NCBI GenBank assembly: GCA_958450365.1
Contig: CAUEEP010000191.1
Location: forward strand, 1 to 64,000
Reading direction: 5' to 3'
DNA: 64,000 bases
Origin: Mesorhabditis belari
Taxonomy: Eukaryota > Nematoda > Chromadorea > Rhabditida > Rhabditidae
Shown: in pieces, positions 1-12,200 of the stretch
Position numbering within the stretch: the first letter of the stretch is position 1
Layout of the letters: every line of letters begins with the position of its first letter
Position numbers and translations under genes: made by a program
Notes under the pieces: generated by a model
Databases searched by the model: none
Seen by the model: only the letters and a program-made list of their open reading frames with translations
What the model was told of the DNA's origin: nothing

Positions 1-344
1 TTTTAGTGAAAAGAGCTTCGTTTTTGAAAAAAGTTTTTTTGGGAGCTTTAACAAACTTGTATAAGACTCATTTAATCATTGCAGATAATCCCAACAGTCA
101 AAAAGTCTATTTTAGACAGAGATTTTGATGTGAGTGTTTATTTTTGAAGTTTACAACAGTCGAAATTAATGAATCAACCAAACAAAAAGTGATTTTAGCT
201 CCACTGTTTCAGCTTTCGTTTAAAATTGTTCACAAATCGCTGTCTAGAAAAGAAATTTTCGAAAAAACATGTTAATTAGACGTATATGTATGCGTGTAAC
301 TGTTTAAGAGTACAGGCAATTGTTTAGGAGCAATTGTTTAATTA
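1..344. other. Non-coding, segmentally duplicated stretch
   Basis: No convincing exon. About 1-115 is repeated with changes near 1474-1630 (shared motif AATCCCAACAGTCAAAAA), so an ancestral segment was duplicated within the first 1.7 kb. Confidence 0.5.
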
Positions 345-903
345 TTAGGTTGATGCATAAGTCTTTTCGTTTTTTTCGTACTTCTGTTAAAAAGTAACAA
401 ATTCGCCAATTAATCTATAGTTTGCTCTATAAAAAAAAGTGTTTTTTTGTTCAATTTGCATCTTTTTAAATGAATTTCGGTTCACTTTCAAGCAAATTCG
501 AGAGTGAAAAACGCCTTTTTCGTAAAAATCTATAAAAAACTCTACGGAAAAATTGGCTGAATGAATTTCTCTGAAATTTTGGCGAAATATCAAACGTTTT
601 TTTTCTCTATCTTTTATCTATTGACACGAAGATAGGTTTTCTTTAGCTAAGGTGTCTAAACCGCATCATCGAGTTAGCCCTTTTTGACTACCCGACTTCA
701 TACTCTCAAGAAAATCCAGGCGTAAAATATTTAAAAACCCGTTTTAATGTTATTTTGCAGAAAAATAATTGGTTTTTCTAATGAAATCAACCGTAGCATT
801 TGTATTGGTGCATTGTATTGGTGTATTGGTGCGTAGTATTGGTGCATTTGTTGGCTTGAAACGGCAGACGAAAAGGAACAAAAACACTTATGCATCAACC
901 TAA
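345..903. mobile_element. Mariner-type MITE, 559 bp
   Basis: Inverted ends read TTAGGTTGATGCATAAGT at the left and its reverse complement at the right. TA lies directly outside both ends (343-344 and 904-905), the usual mariner target duplication. There is no transposase frame, so it is a non-autonomous deletion derivative. Related TTAGGTTG ends recur on the autonomous-type mariners elsewhere in the window. Confidence 0.85.
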
Positions 904-1762
904 TATTTAAGAGTATATTTCCATCTACGTCATGTAAAAAACGATTTAAAAGAGATAAAATATAAACAAGATCTATTCGTAGCTATTTCTCAACCAATTT
1001 TATACATCGCAGCAAAAAGTAGACAAAAACATTCGAAAGAAATTTCGTTTCAACAAAGTTATTAGTTGTTTATTGAGTTAAGCTCTGAAAAACAAACTAA
1101 ATGAGGTTTTTGAACCAATTGAATTGATCAACAGAATCAAAAGCTCATTTTTTAAAATTATCCCTTCGAAAACAATAAGCCTTAGTCTCTAATTGAATTT
1201 TCCTTTTACCTTTCTGCCCCAAGTGTTGATTGTTTTTCTGATGGTGATGGTGAGGGTGATGGAGGACATTTCTTTGAACAGTTCACTTTGTTAGAAGGAT
1301 TTTTACAGGATGATGGAGGAATTGACAATGTCGAAACGAAGCAACAATAATGAAATCAACGGGCAACAACAATAAGAGGTTGGAGTTGACTTTTTTTAGT
1401 TTTATTGGTTTTATTGGACATTTTATTGGAAGTAGTTTGGCATAAATTTGCAGGGGAATTCGGTAGTTTAGTGCTTTTTAGTGAAAAGGGCTTCGTTTTT
1501 GAAAAAAGGTTTTTTTGGGAAGTTTAAGAAACTTGTATAAGACCCCTGCAAAGTGTATATGACCCCTGCAAAGTGTATATGACCCCTGCAAACTCATTTA
1601 ATCACTGCAGATAATCCCAACAGTCAAAAATCAGAAAATTTTTGAATTATCCCTTCGAAAACAATAAGCTTTTAGTCTCTAATTGAATTTTCCTTTTACC
1701 TTTCTGCCCAAAGTGTTGATTGTTTTTCTGGATCTGTTCAACGGTTTTAATAGTGTATTTTC
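904..1762. other. Intergenic repeats with a possible coding remnant
   Basis: Two similar blocks (about 1155-1240 and 1645-1730) are direct duplicates. On the minus strand, about 1206-1310 reads a Cys/Ser/Pro-rich tail (CKNPSNKVNCSKKC, then PSPSPSPSE, then a stop). It resembles the tail of the small secreted candidate near 8.1-8.3 kb. I see no start or clear splice site, so I do not call it a gene. Confidence 0.35.
1541..1590 (+). repeat. 20-bp tandem repeat, about 2.5 copies
   Basis: Unit GACCCCTGCAAAGTGTATAT occurs twice in full and once in part. It sits inside the second copy of the duplicated block. Confidence 0.85.
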
Positions 1763-1930
1763 AGCCAAACTAGTCAGCCAAACTAGTCAGCCAAACTAGT
1801 CAGCCAAACTAGTCAGCCAAACTAGTCAGCCAAACTAGTCAGCCAAACTAGTCAGCCAAACTAGTCAGCCAAACTAGTCAGCCAAACTAGTCAGCCAAAC
1901 TAGTCAGCCAAACTAGTCAGCCAAACTAGC
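1763..1930 (+). repeat. 13-bp minisatellite (CAGCCAAACTAGT)n
   Basis: About 13 nearly perfect copies end eight bases before the predicted receptor start codon at 1938. It may form part of the promoter or 5' leader of that gene. Confidence 0.95.
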
Positions 1931-1937
1931 CAACTTC

Positions 1938-4900
1938 ATGTCCACCCGCCTTCCAAAAACCACCACCGAATTTTATGATGATCTCGATCCAACAATTTGC
2001 CAAGATCGACCTGGATATTATGAAGTGTGGAGTGGTGTAAAATATGGATGGAATGGATTGCCCGTAGAGAGTAGCTACGAATTGGATAATGCTTGGATGA
2101 TCGGCGCAACCATTGGGGTAGGTTATTCGGTGCTATAGAGGGCAAAAAAAATTTTTATCCTAAATGAGCTGATTTTTTGCACCCAGGGGTTTTGACTATG
2201 CTAAATCGATTGATGATGGTTTCACACAACATTCAAGACTATTTACAAATGACTAGCGTCATTGGAAAAACGAGTTTCTGCCAGGAAAGTTCTATAAAAG
2301 ACACAAGAACTTGTTGACATTTTATTGTTGTTAGGTCGCGTCCGTTTCCTTCCTATTTGCGTTGCTATTTTGCAATTATTTGCGTCGCATTTTTCGTCCT
2401 TTTTCTCCCTTCCCGAAATTATTTTTTTTTTAGGTCTGCGGGTTTTTGCCTTCTTTCTGGGGGGACTTTGTTGTTTCATTTTTGCTGTTTTTGTAATGGG
2501 TATTGTTGCATTTCGGTTCGGTACTAATAAACAGTAACGTTATAAATTCACTTTACTTTATGCTACCCTTCAGGTTTTAAATCCTGTTTAGATAACTGGT
2601 TTAACATTGTAGAGAGACGAGTTTTACTAACATTTGTGTCACCATCGACGTAGTATCAATCCGATCTGCACTCTTCTCAAGAGTATTAATCTATTTTTGG
2701 ATACTACGTGTTCTTGTTACGTTGTAAGCGCTTTTGGGGGAAACCGTTCTAACCTTTTGTGCTATTCGACCATTCTTAAGCAGAATCATCCTCGTTGATA
2801 AGGTCGCACCCCAAACTTATTTTTGTTGCTATTTGTTATAAACGTTGTTAAAAGTTGCGTTAAATGTTATGTGAAACCATCACCAATCGATTCAGCATAG
2901 TCAAAAACCCCTGGGTGCAAAAAATCAGCTCATTTGGCGAATAAAAACTTTGTCCCCGTCCCAACTACTATAGCCCCGATGAGCTCAACTTTGAAGTATG
3001 TCTAAAAATTCTTTTAATATAAAAAACTGTCTTTGTTTTGTTTTTAGGAGGGTCTATTCGAGTTGTCGACAAGTCTTGGCTCGTCAATTGTTGTATGGAG
3101 AAATCCCTCTTTATCAAAAGCCATCAAATTCTATCTTTTATTTTATTGTGGCTATTTGGGTATCGATGGACTTTACTTCTTCTACATGGCATATTGTAGT
3201 ACGACGTGAGTGCTTGCTCAACTTTGAAGTGTGTCTAAAAATTTGTTATCGTATAGAAATGTTTGCTTATCAAGTAACTTTAGGTTATTTGATAACCAAA
3301 CATTTCTTTAGCTCTAAAAACGAATGCACTAAGAAAGATCAATATTTATCTGTTGACAATATTTTTTTTATCACTTTGCTGTTTCTTTGCTTGAAGGAAT
3401 CATCTTCCAAAAGTTTATCTAAACCAAGAGTTAAACTTCAGTCCCCCAGCCAATGATCACCAAAAGTGGTTCTTCTGATTCAGTTTTTTGCGGTAATTAC
3501 AAATATCTACATCTCACTGCCAAATTCGAAGAAAAAGAGAACGAGCTTGCAGCTTATGTGCCCCCCGCATCGTTCGCAACTGTCTATAGGTATTGCGCTT
3601 TTTTTGTGGCTTGTACCTGGATTAGGTGAAACGCGAGCCTAACCCAGGCACAAACCAAAAAACGTGATACCTACAGGCCGCAAAAGAACCACCGTTTCGA
3701 AGGTGGATTTGCTTCCTACTATCAATTTTTTGTGGAAAAACGTCTGACCTGAGACACCTACCGTAAATGCTGTAATAGTACCCCACCCCCATAATGCCGG
3801 TGCGCAGTGTTGCCTAGTCTAGCTTTGAACGAGTTTTTCTCGACACTGGTTTATGCTACAATGCGCGTTTAGGTATCAAAAAATAGCTGAAATTCAGGGC
3901 TATTTTTGATATCAAAAGACGGAGCATCACGTAGTCTAACTTTAAACGCATTTTTCTCGTCATCCTTTTATAATGACGGCCGGAGCATCGCGTAGTCTAG
4001 CTTTGAACAAGTTTTTCTCGACACTGATTTATACTACAATGCGCGCTTAGGTATCAAAAAATAGCCCTGAATCTCAGCTATTTTTTTGAATACCAAAGGC
4101 GGATTTTTTGAAAGTACGGGCGCTTTGAAAAAAAATGAAATACTAAAAAACTTTTGCGACTTTTGCGACTACGCAACTGTACGAGGGGGGTGGGGTCCAA
4201 TTACAGTATTTACGGTAGGAATGTCGGTTAGCAAATGTCCAGTTATCAAATTTTAAGCTAGGAACTGACGCTAAAGCGTATTAAAAAATAACAATATTTA
4301 AACAATAACAAAAATTTAAAATCAAAATTTTCAAAAAATTAAAAATTTTTTTTTTTGGTTGCGCGACATTGTTTAGGATACGGTATTTCTAGTGTCTTAT
4401 TAGATTGCGGCAACTTTTTTGGGACTCGTCACAGCAATGAGCTTTTGAAAATAACACAATTTTTCGGGGGTGGGACAAATGCGTCCTTTTTTTGCGCACC
4501 TGGACATTTGCGCACCTTTTTTTTTGCTGGAAAAGGCCTTAGGAAAGGCCGTAGAGCTTCAAAAATGTTTTCATAGAAGGGAATCGTATGCGTAGATTCA
4601 GAATTTTGACAAATCAGACCTCGCTGACACGTCAAATTTGGGCTAAAAGGCAAAAACTACGCAACTTAACGCTTTTCCGCTTTTCGCATTTGTCTCACCC
4701 CCCAATTTTTCTATTAACATCAAATATCAATTTGATTCTCTATTTTTCTGTTTCAATGTTTTCTTTTCAAGATACGATTGTGTTAATCCCTCTGGCTACC
4801 CATTCAGCGGTCTCCTTCTCAATATGATTATCACTGCTTTTTGTGGTGGTATGTCTGTCACAAACACATTTATTGATATTGGTCTCTCAATTAATCGGTA

Positions 4901-7900
4901 AGCTAAAATACAGTTGAAATTTTTTTTGCTCTTTTTCAGTTTTTTCGCCGTTTTCTTCAATGGTTTCTATTATCGAAAAGCTGAGAGAACGGCTCTTGCA
5001 CATTGCATTCTGGCAAGGCTTATCCCATTTGTAGCTTACATCGCTCAAATTGGAACGAGTGAGTCGTAGAAGAAAATTGAAAACAATAATCGTTCCTTTT
5101 TTGTCATTTTTCAATCATTTTTTTCTAAGCACTGGTTAATGCTAAAAATCTGTGTTATATCTCAAAAAAAATCACCCATTCTTTCTACTTTAATTTAATA
5201 CCAAAACGAATAGAAACAAACGTACTAGTGTCGAGTTATAAGAGTTTGTTTGAGAGTAAACTTCGACTTTTCAGAATAGAGTTTCAAAATATTAGGTTGT
5301 CGGATTATGAATTGCCGTTGTCTTTTTTGCTTTGTATTTTTTTTCAAATAAATTTTTGTGGTACTTTTTAAACTATATTAAAGAGCGTTTTATGCCGCGT
5401 CGATTGATATATTATTCGTCTATATTTGCTTAGATTTTTAATATAAATTTGTCTTAGGAAATGAACGACATCAAAAATAAAATGCGGATTTGTTTGTTGT
5501 ACGGCTTCAAACAAAGAAAAACAGCGGCAGAATCCTATCGCTCTATAAGCAATGCATTCGGAGAAGATGTTATCAACGAACGTCAATGTCGCAATTGGTT
5601 TCAGCGCTTTCGGGACGGCGACGAGAGCCTTGAAGACAAAGAACATGAGAGGCGACCAAAAACTGTGGACGATGAGGAACTTAAAGCAGCCATCGATTCT
5701 GATCCTGCCCAAACGACACGAGAACTTGCTGAGAGGTTCGGTTGTCATCATTCCACCAACTATTGCTGACCACTTGCATGCCATTGGTAAGGTGAATAAA
5801 TGCGGTAAATGGGTGCCTCATGAACTAAGCGATTTGAACAAAACAACGCGAATCAATATGGCCGGAATTCTTTTGCGTCAAGCCAAGAACAGTGGTTTTT
5901 TTGAGTCGATTGTCACGTCTGATGAAAAGTGGATATCCTTTGATAATACCACTAGAAAACGACAATGGTTGGACCCTGGACAAACCCCAAAACCGACTCC
6001 AAAACCAGACATCCATGGCAAAAAGGTGATGCTATGTGTTTGGTGGAATAGCAAAGGATTGGTGTATTTTGAAGTGCTAAATTCTGGTCAAACGGTTAAT
6101 GCGGACCTCTACAAAGAACAATTAAGCCGCGTCGATCAATCGCTTCGTCGACAGGGAGTGGAAACAGCGTCAACAAAATTGCTCCATGACAACGCGCGTC
6201 CACACACCGCAAAAGTAACTCTGAAAAAAATTGAAGAATTGGGCTGGGAACTTCTGCCTCACCCGCCATATAGCCCAGACCTTGCGCCATCTGATTACCA
6301 TTTGTTCCGGTCGATGCAGCATTCCTTGGCCGAAAAAAAATTCAAAAACCGCGATGAAGTCCAAATTTGGGTGGCCAATTTCTTTGAGTCACAGCACAGT
6401 CGAGTTCTTCAACAAGGGCATTCATTCTTTGCGTGGACGTTGGCGAGATGTCATAGATACCGATGGAGAATACCTTTTAGATTAAAATATTTTTGTATTG
6501 ATTTTATAATAAAATTACTTTTTGATAAAAACGGCAATTCATTATCCGACAACCTAATAGAACAATAATGAACTTTTCATTAGTTAGCGATAAGTCGAAT
6601 GGTTTCATTTGTTATATGGGCGCTTATTTGGATCCATCATGGCTTGCAACGTCGCTATGTTATCTTCGTTTTCCTTTTCTTGTGTTTTTGGTCGAAGTCT
6701 ATTCAATGAGCGTCATTGTAGTGATGGCTCTTACATTCGATGTGGCCACAGTTTGGAAATTAAAGAAAATGGTTTACTTGTAAAGCTTATTTGTGGTAAA
6801 ATACATGTTTAGAAATTCACATCGGAGACAAAAGGACGAAGGGATCGAAAGTTGATGGCCATGGTGAGTGGTCATGTGTTGAAGTGCGCTGACTACTCTA
6901 TTTTGTTTCGCTTAAATGTATTAGGTTGTTCGGTTATAAACGAGTGTTTGCACCGCTTAGCTCGTTTGCAGCGAGTGTTTGCATTGCTTAACTAAAACTT
7001 AAGCCATTTCCCGCATCAGATCGTCTTTCCAATGGCGTGAAGATGCTCATCAATAGTCGAATTTGAACATAGAAACTCTTGAGCAAGTTCACGCGTCGTT
7101 TTACAAGGATCCGGTTCGATTGCAGCCTTCAAAATATCGTTGTCTACCGCTTGAGGTCGACCAGAGTGTTCATCATCCTCGAGAGTGTTCATGATCCTTT
7201 CATCACCATTCCAAAAGCGTTGGAACCAGGCTCGGCATTGGCTTTCGGACTATACATCATTTCCAAATGCTTTCACCAAACCTCGATGGGTTTCCGCTAC
7301 TGTTTTGCCTAGTTTGAAGTCGGCAGTTGTCCAGTAGCTAGTTGCAGTTGCAGACTCGAACTTTATATATTTGAAGTCGGTCATCTAAAGCAAGAAAAAA
7401 AGATCTTAAAAATAAGAAATTATCCGTTTAAAAAGTTTCCAAATATACACAAGATAACGTACTTTTAAATACAGAAAGACATATTTCAAAACAATTGGGG
7501 GGAGTGGGACATTTGTCGCATTTGTCCCACTCCCCCAATTGGGATAAGCCTTGCCAGAATGCAATGTGCAAGAGCCGTACATATTTTCTCTCACAACAAT
7601 AAGTTTAGCAAGCGCTTGTTTATATCCGAACAACCTAATAGTTTGATTAAATTTTAGGGGGAAGTTAAGACAAGCAATAAATTTCACTTCAGGTAATCCT
7701 CATTCATTTTTTTTCACTAATCGCTATGGTTGATGCATTTGCTCTTCAAAATCCAAATATGGAGCGTTCGCAGAGATTAGTTTATGTTGGCTTGCCTCAA
7801 TTTTTATGTCGATGTACAGTCGGGTTTCTTTTTTTTTTGAAAATTTGAGAAAACATTTGTTTTATCTCAGCTTTGTGCTCATTGGCTTCAGCTGGCGATC

Positions 7901-7949
7901 GCCGTGTGATCGAAAAAAGTCGACGAAAGTTTTGATTGTAAGGAGATAA
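1938..7949 (+). CDS. 7TM chemoreceptor-type GPCR, 8 exons
   Basis: Exons 1938-2117, 3048-3205, 4772-4897, 4940-5058, 6584-6771, 6813-6863, 7693-7823 and 7871-7949 join in consistent phase to 343 codons plus stop, a normal size for nematode chemoreceptors. TM1 is near exon 1/2. TM3 ends in SINRFFAVFF, the NR-type motif of the Srt/Srx groups. Exon 5 carries TM5 (FPFLVFLVEVYSMSVIVVM), exon 6 a basic intracellular loop (RRDRKLMAM), exon 7 TM6 (VILIHFFSLIAMVDAFAL) and exon 8 the end of TM7 and a basic tail. The likely role is odour or taste sensing in a sensory-neuron membrane, by family analogy. Introns are swollen by transposons but every splice site is canonical. The first exon and the TM7 exon are the least certain, and the exact subfamily is open. 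Confidence 0.75.
2133..2974. mobile_element. TIR element in receptor intron 1
   Basis: The ends are long inverted repeats of about 90 bp, sharing AAATGAGCTGATTTTTTGCA and a motif around ACCCAGGGGTTTTTGACTATG. CTATAG is at both extreme ends. There is no transposase frame. It starts 16 bp after the exon 1 donor, so it fills most of intron 1. Confidence 0.75.
3576..3680. repeat. Imperfect 100-bp palindrome
   Basis: Arms around CTATAGGTATTGCG and GTGATACCTACAGG pair, as do the inner segments around TACCTGGATTAGG and CCTAACCCAGG. A long hairpin or small foldback element lies in receptor intron 2. Confidence 0.7.
3759..4218. mobile_element. MITE family 1 (ACCGTAAATACTGTAAT ends)
   Basis: Ends read ACCGTAAATGCTGTAATAGT at the left and the complement of ACCGTAAATACTGTAATTGG at the right. 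The body is built of inverted modules around TAGTCTAGCTTTGAAC and TATCAAAAAATAGC. Further copies are at 8266-8934, 23120-23575 and 33944-34182. Non-coding. Confidence 0.85.
4466..4712. mobile_element. MITE family 2 (GGGGGTGGGACAAATGCG ends)
   Basis: The left end GGGGGTGGGACAAATGCG and the right end CGCATTTGTCTCACCCCCC are inverted. The interior holds TGCGCACCTGGACATTTGCG. A second copy is at 54514-54808 in reverse order. It lies in receptor intron 2. Confidence 0.8.
5292..6557 (+). mobile_element. Mariner element, near full length (1,266 bp)
   Basis: Inverted ends TTAGGTTGTCGGATTATGAA with flanking TA on both sides (5290-5291, 6558-6559). Length and layout match autonomous mariners. It sits in receptor intron 4 in sense orientation, and its right end is only 26 bp before exon 5. 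Confidence 0.9.
5461..6481 (+). pseudogene. Mariner transposase (DD34D), frameshifted
   Basis: Starts MNDIKNKMRICLLYGFKQ with the N-terminal helix-turn-helix region. Catalytic motifs are VTSDEKW, LLHDNARPHTA and SPDLAPSDYHLF, with 34 residues between the second and third Asp. The frame breaks near 5755 (inside HHST..IADH) and again near 6398, before the usual DVIDTDGEYLLD ending. Both breaks must be bridged to read a normal transposase of about 340 residues, so this copy is probably inactive. Confidence 0.9.
6921..7638. mobile_element. Mariner deletion derivative with captured exon piece
   Basis: Ends TTAGGTTGTTCGGTTATAAA are inverted and flanked by TA (6919-6920, 7639-7640). Inside on the minus strand is a decayed transposase N-terminal half, and near the right end a 39-bp copy of receptor exon 4 beside a palindrome. 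It occupies receptor intron 6. Confidence 0.85.
7000..7386 (-). pseudogene. Mariner transposase N-terminal remnant
   Basis: Reads MTDFKYIKFESATATSYW, then a recognisable mariner core (ESQCRAWFQRFWNGDERI, KTTRELAQEF, TIDEHLHAIGK), with in-frame stops. The catalytic half is missing. Confidence 0.8.
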
Positions 7950-8096
7950 AACTTTGAGGTACAGCTGCTATAAACAATGAACGAGTTGTATATTGAATAA
8001 AGGGTTTTTCCAAAAAAAAGAAGTGGTCAACTTTGATCAACCATGAGAAACTTTTTTGTTCATTTTTCAAAAATCTTGGTGTCAAAAAATCAAAAA

Positions 8097-8330
8097 ATGG
8101 TTTTTCCTTTTACTTTTTATTTAATAATTTTCTATCTCTTTAGTTTCAATTCTTTACAGATTGTACTCTTTTGCAACAAACACCAAGACATCATCAAATT
8201 CAGCATCAACCCAAGCAAAGCAAATAAAAGCTGTAATTCTTTCAAGATAAATTGTTCAGGAGATAAATTCCGTAAATACTGTAATAGTACCCCATCCCCC
8301 TCCCCCCCTCGTACAGTCGTGTAGTCGATT
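8097..8330 (+). CDS. Possible small secreted Cys/Ser-rich protein (5' part)
   Basis: ATG at 8097 opens a hydrophobic signal-like stretch (MVFPFTFYLIIFYLFSF) followed by Lys/Cys-rich sequence (SCNSFKINCSGDKFRKYC). The frame runs directly into a family 1 MITE at about 8266, so the native 3' end is displaced or lost. The tail resembles the minus-strand remnant at 1.2-1.3 kb. No known family recognised. It may be a pseudogene. Confidence 0.3.
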
Positions 8331-8934
8331 TTTCTAAAAGATTACTGTACTTTTACCCACCGTTAATACTGTAATTGGACCCCAGCCCCATAATGACGGT
8401 GCGGAGTGTTGCGTAGTCTAGCTTTGGACGCGTTTTTCTTGACGCTGGTTTATGCTACAATGCGCGCTTAGGTATCAAAAAATAGCTGAAATTCAGGGCT
8501 ATTTTTTTGATATCAAAAGACGGAGCATCACGTAGTCTAACTTTAAACGCATTTTTCTCGTCATCCTTTTATAATGACGGCCGGGGCTCCGGGGGGTCGG
8601 GTTTGGAAAAAGTTTTTCCGCCCCCGGTTTTTTGGGGGACAATGCGTGTTTAGGTATCAAAAAATAGCCCTGAATCTCAGCTATTTTTTGAATACCAAAG
8701 ACGCATTTTTTGTCATTATAAAAGGATGACGAGAAAAATGCGTTTAAAGTTAGACTACGTGATGCTCCGTCTTTTGATATCAAAAAAATAGCCCTGAATT
8801 TCAGCTATTTTTTGATACCTAAACGCGCATTGTAGCATAAACCAGTGTCGAGAAAAACTCGTTCAAAGCTAGACTACGCAACACTTCACACCGTCATTAT
8901 GGGGGTGGGGTACTATTACAGTATTTATGGTAAG
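8266..8934. mobile_element. MITE family 1, one partial and one long copy
   Basis: A short partial copy (8266-8335) is followed by a longer copy (8361-8934) whose ends are CCGTTAATACTGTAATTGG and its inverted counterpart. Internal modules are rearranged into a near-palindrome. The 8936-9290 stretch that follows is AT-rich with no feature seen. Confidence 0.75.
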
Positions 8935-9290
8935 TAATGAGAAGTTCATTTTTTCTTTTCAATTTCAACAATTTTCAACAACCAAAGCCAACAACATGAG
9001 TTAGACATTTTTTTTTCTGAAATTATGTACTTTTCAAATGCACAGACAATTAAAGACAATAGAGAATAGCAAATGGAAGAATTTAAATATAAATCTATGC
9101 TAATTTAGATATAGAAAGTTTAAAAACGGCCTATGCAAGCAAAAAAAGAAACCTCTAAATGAAACTAGAGCTTTTTTGAGTTAGCACAATTGGCCTTTGT
9201 GCAGAATGAAATTCAGCACTTTTTTTATCTTTTTACACAAGAAAACTATTCAATTAAGCAAATAAACAAATAAACGCATATCCAGTGTTC

Positions 9291-12200
9291 TCAATTAAAT
9301 TGTGAATCGATCCCGCAATTACGCAGATTGCAAACGCTGAAATCAGTTTGAACGAGTTCAAGAGCTTCAACGAGATTCAGAGTCACCTGAAATTTTTTGA
9401 GATTAGTCCAAAATTCAGACTTTTTAGCTATAAAATCAATAAATTTCAAGTTTAATTGTAAAATAAACCGTAATAGTCTTTGTGATCATCGTGAATCCAT
9501 TATCGGAGAATGATCCAAGAAAATCCTTGCTAACTGACACCCAGGTGAGCGGTGATATGCCCGATGCCTCGAGTCCAATCTCATATAAAATCGAGGAGAT
9601 CTTTTTGAATGAGCTGATTCGTATCACACCCATTTGCTCCAGATTCACCTAAGCCATTATTTAAAAGGTTTTTATTAAAACCCATTTAACCCTAAAGTAT
9701 ACAGAGAAACTCAAAATTATCCGGATAGCTTTTTGGAAAAGTTGTGTTTTTGTATGCTTAATTTATTTCAAAGTGTCAAGTGTTATATAGAGAAATGTAG
9801 CCCTTAATCTTAGCTACATTTCTCTACTAAAAACTTCTTAATCGGATGTACAGGGTGCGGCCAAAATATCCGGCGATGAAAAAACCGACTGGTCTTCAGA
9901 AAATTAGCAGAAAAGCTTTATAGAATTTTACTGAAAATAACAACAACAGTCCAAATAACAAAATAAAAACAGTTAAATCTCAAAGTTTCCTCCTTTTTCC
10001 TTCATGCAAGCCCTAAGTCGCTTCGGCATATCGTCGACCGCGGCACGGAGAGTCTCAACGGGGATTTTTGCCCATTCCTTGATAAGGGTGGCTTTCAGAT
10101 CATCCAAATTAGCATGTGGAGCTGATGAGACCTTTGCCTTCAAGATTCCCCATATGGCGAAATCCATAGGATTGATGTCAGGTGAATTTGCAGGCCATTC
10201 TTCCGGGGTAATGAAATCCACGTTTTGCTTGGCAAACCACTCCATGGTCTTTTTTGCACGATGTGCTGGTGCAGAATCTTGTTGAAAGATCCAAGGTGCT
10301 CCAGAAAAGTGATTATCAGCCCAAGGCTTCATATGCCTCATCAAAATTTCTTTTTCGTAGTAATTTTGATCAATTTTCACACCTGGCTGCACAAAAACAA
10401 GAGGTGTTTTTCCATCAGCGGTCACCCCGGCCCAAACCATCAACGATTTTGGATGAGCCGATTTTTGGACAATTCTTCCCTGAGAATTTGCCGTGGCAAC
10501 ATCTTTTGTTAAAATCCGATTATTTTCCTTGTTGAATTCCTGCTCAATTGCGAATGGCGCTTCATCCGACCAGAGAACCCTCCGATGCGTGCCACCCTTC
10601 AAACGCCGCAACAAAACTTTGCATTTCTTAAGTCTTTGTTTCACTTATTTATCAAAAAAATCACTTATTTATCAAAAAAATAATTGAAACATATAAAAAA
10701 GAATAAAAAAATGCATAAACATAAAAAGAAGCGTGAATAAATGAGTTTTCGCAGTATTATGGCAAAAAGTACGTTCCGCCGGATATTTTGGCCGCACCCT
10801 GTATACAGCTAATTTAACAATCGTCAAAAATGACGCTGGAGAGATGTTGACTAGCGCTCATTCAAACGCTTGTTAAATTAGCTGTATACATCCGATTAAG
10901 AAGTTTGTAGTAGAGAAATGTATCTAAGATTAAGGGCTACATTCCTTTATATAACACTTGACACTTTGAAATAAATTAAGTGGGGAAAAACTACTTTTTC
11001 AAAAAGTTGTTCTGATGGTTTTTTAAGACACCTTGTAGTCTGCTTCGAAAAATAGGAATCTCTGGGTTTTTTCTGAAAACGAATACTAGTTCACTTTCCT
11101 TCTCTTCTCTTATTTCCTTTTTCTTCTCTAGCAGAAAGATACCAGATAATTCAGTGGTTAGAGCAATTTCTGGGAAAGAAAAAGGTCGAGAGTTCAACCT
11201 CTCTCCGGAAAGCTAACCATTCCTTACTTGATTAGCTGATCCTCTAGTAAAGAAAAGCTTAGTTTCCAATAAACAACCTTTGATATTTTGTTTGGAATCA
11301 AGACGTTATCAGCTCCAATTTGATTGCCTTGTCCATCTCTTAATCGAGCTACAAAGACGAAATTCTCAATGGACGCTATCGGTAGTGTTCTAAAATTAAG
11401 ATTGCATTTGACTAATTAAGAAATAAACAAACAATTTCGCAGGCAATTGCACTTTGGTGGCTGTTGATGCATCGACAGTCACATTGTCTTTCCATGTGTA
11501 GATAGGCTATAGCATTTGTAAGTAAAGTTTACTTTTTCTAACCGAGAAATTTGAATCCCAGGAGAGCTGCGAGATCTCGATAGTTCCTTTTTGCGTTTCG
11601 TGCAGATCATTGATCAGACTAGCTTGAAGGGCGTTGTTCTCGAAATACTAAAATAAAGAACAACTTTGAAGTAGCTTGACTTTAAAGACAAGCTACTTTA
11701 AAGACAAGCTACTTTAACGACAAGCTACTTAAAAGACAAGCTACTTTAAAGATAAGCTACTTTAAAGATAAGCTACTTTAAAGAAAAGCAGCTTTAAAGA
11801 AAAGCTACTCAAAAGCTGCTCACTAGTGCAATGTGTAACGGCTCAAAGAAACGCCTCGCTTCGTAGTGAGCCATTTTCCATCTAGAATCATTTTATTTAG
11901 ACTTTTACCAACAAAAAAACACCTTAAATTTATATCAACAGAAGCCCAAGTGGGTGCCGCCCAAATATCATTAAGTTGCCAATAAAGAGCACACATTGTG
12001 TTTCCCCGTCCATCCACCAGCAATTGACCCATCATTCTAAAACAATAGAGCACATAAAAGCATCAATACAACAGCTCAAAAAACCTTCGATAGTGCTCTG
12101 TTTGTACTTTGAGTGCAATTGATTGATGTGCTTGTGATAGATAGGCGAATCGATTCACGAAAGTCGTCGTGTTCACATAGGGGCACAGCTCAGGCAAGAG

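Larger units (their letters stand above)
9750..10978. mobile_element. Foldback element split by a nested transposon
   Basis: The left arm (about 9750-9850) and right arm (about 10885-10978) are inverted copies (shared AAGTGTCAAGTGTTATATA and CTTCTTAATCGGATGTA). The maT-like transposon inserted at a TA within it. A smaller inverted pair around CTAATTTAACAA and TTGTTAAATTAG lies at 10805-10885. All of it lies in the penultimate but one intron of beta-mannosidase. Confidence 0.75.

Noticed and set aside
11224..11277. Beta-mannosidase ending by read-through at 11224
   Set aside because: The frame is open, but splicing at 11278 to 9648 recovers the conserved C-terminal SFSDNGF region and final exon, giving the normal length.
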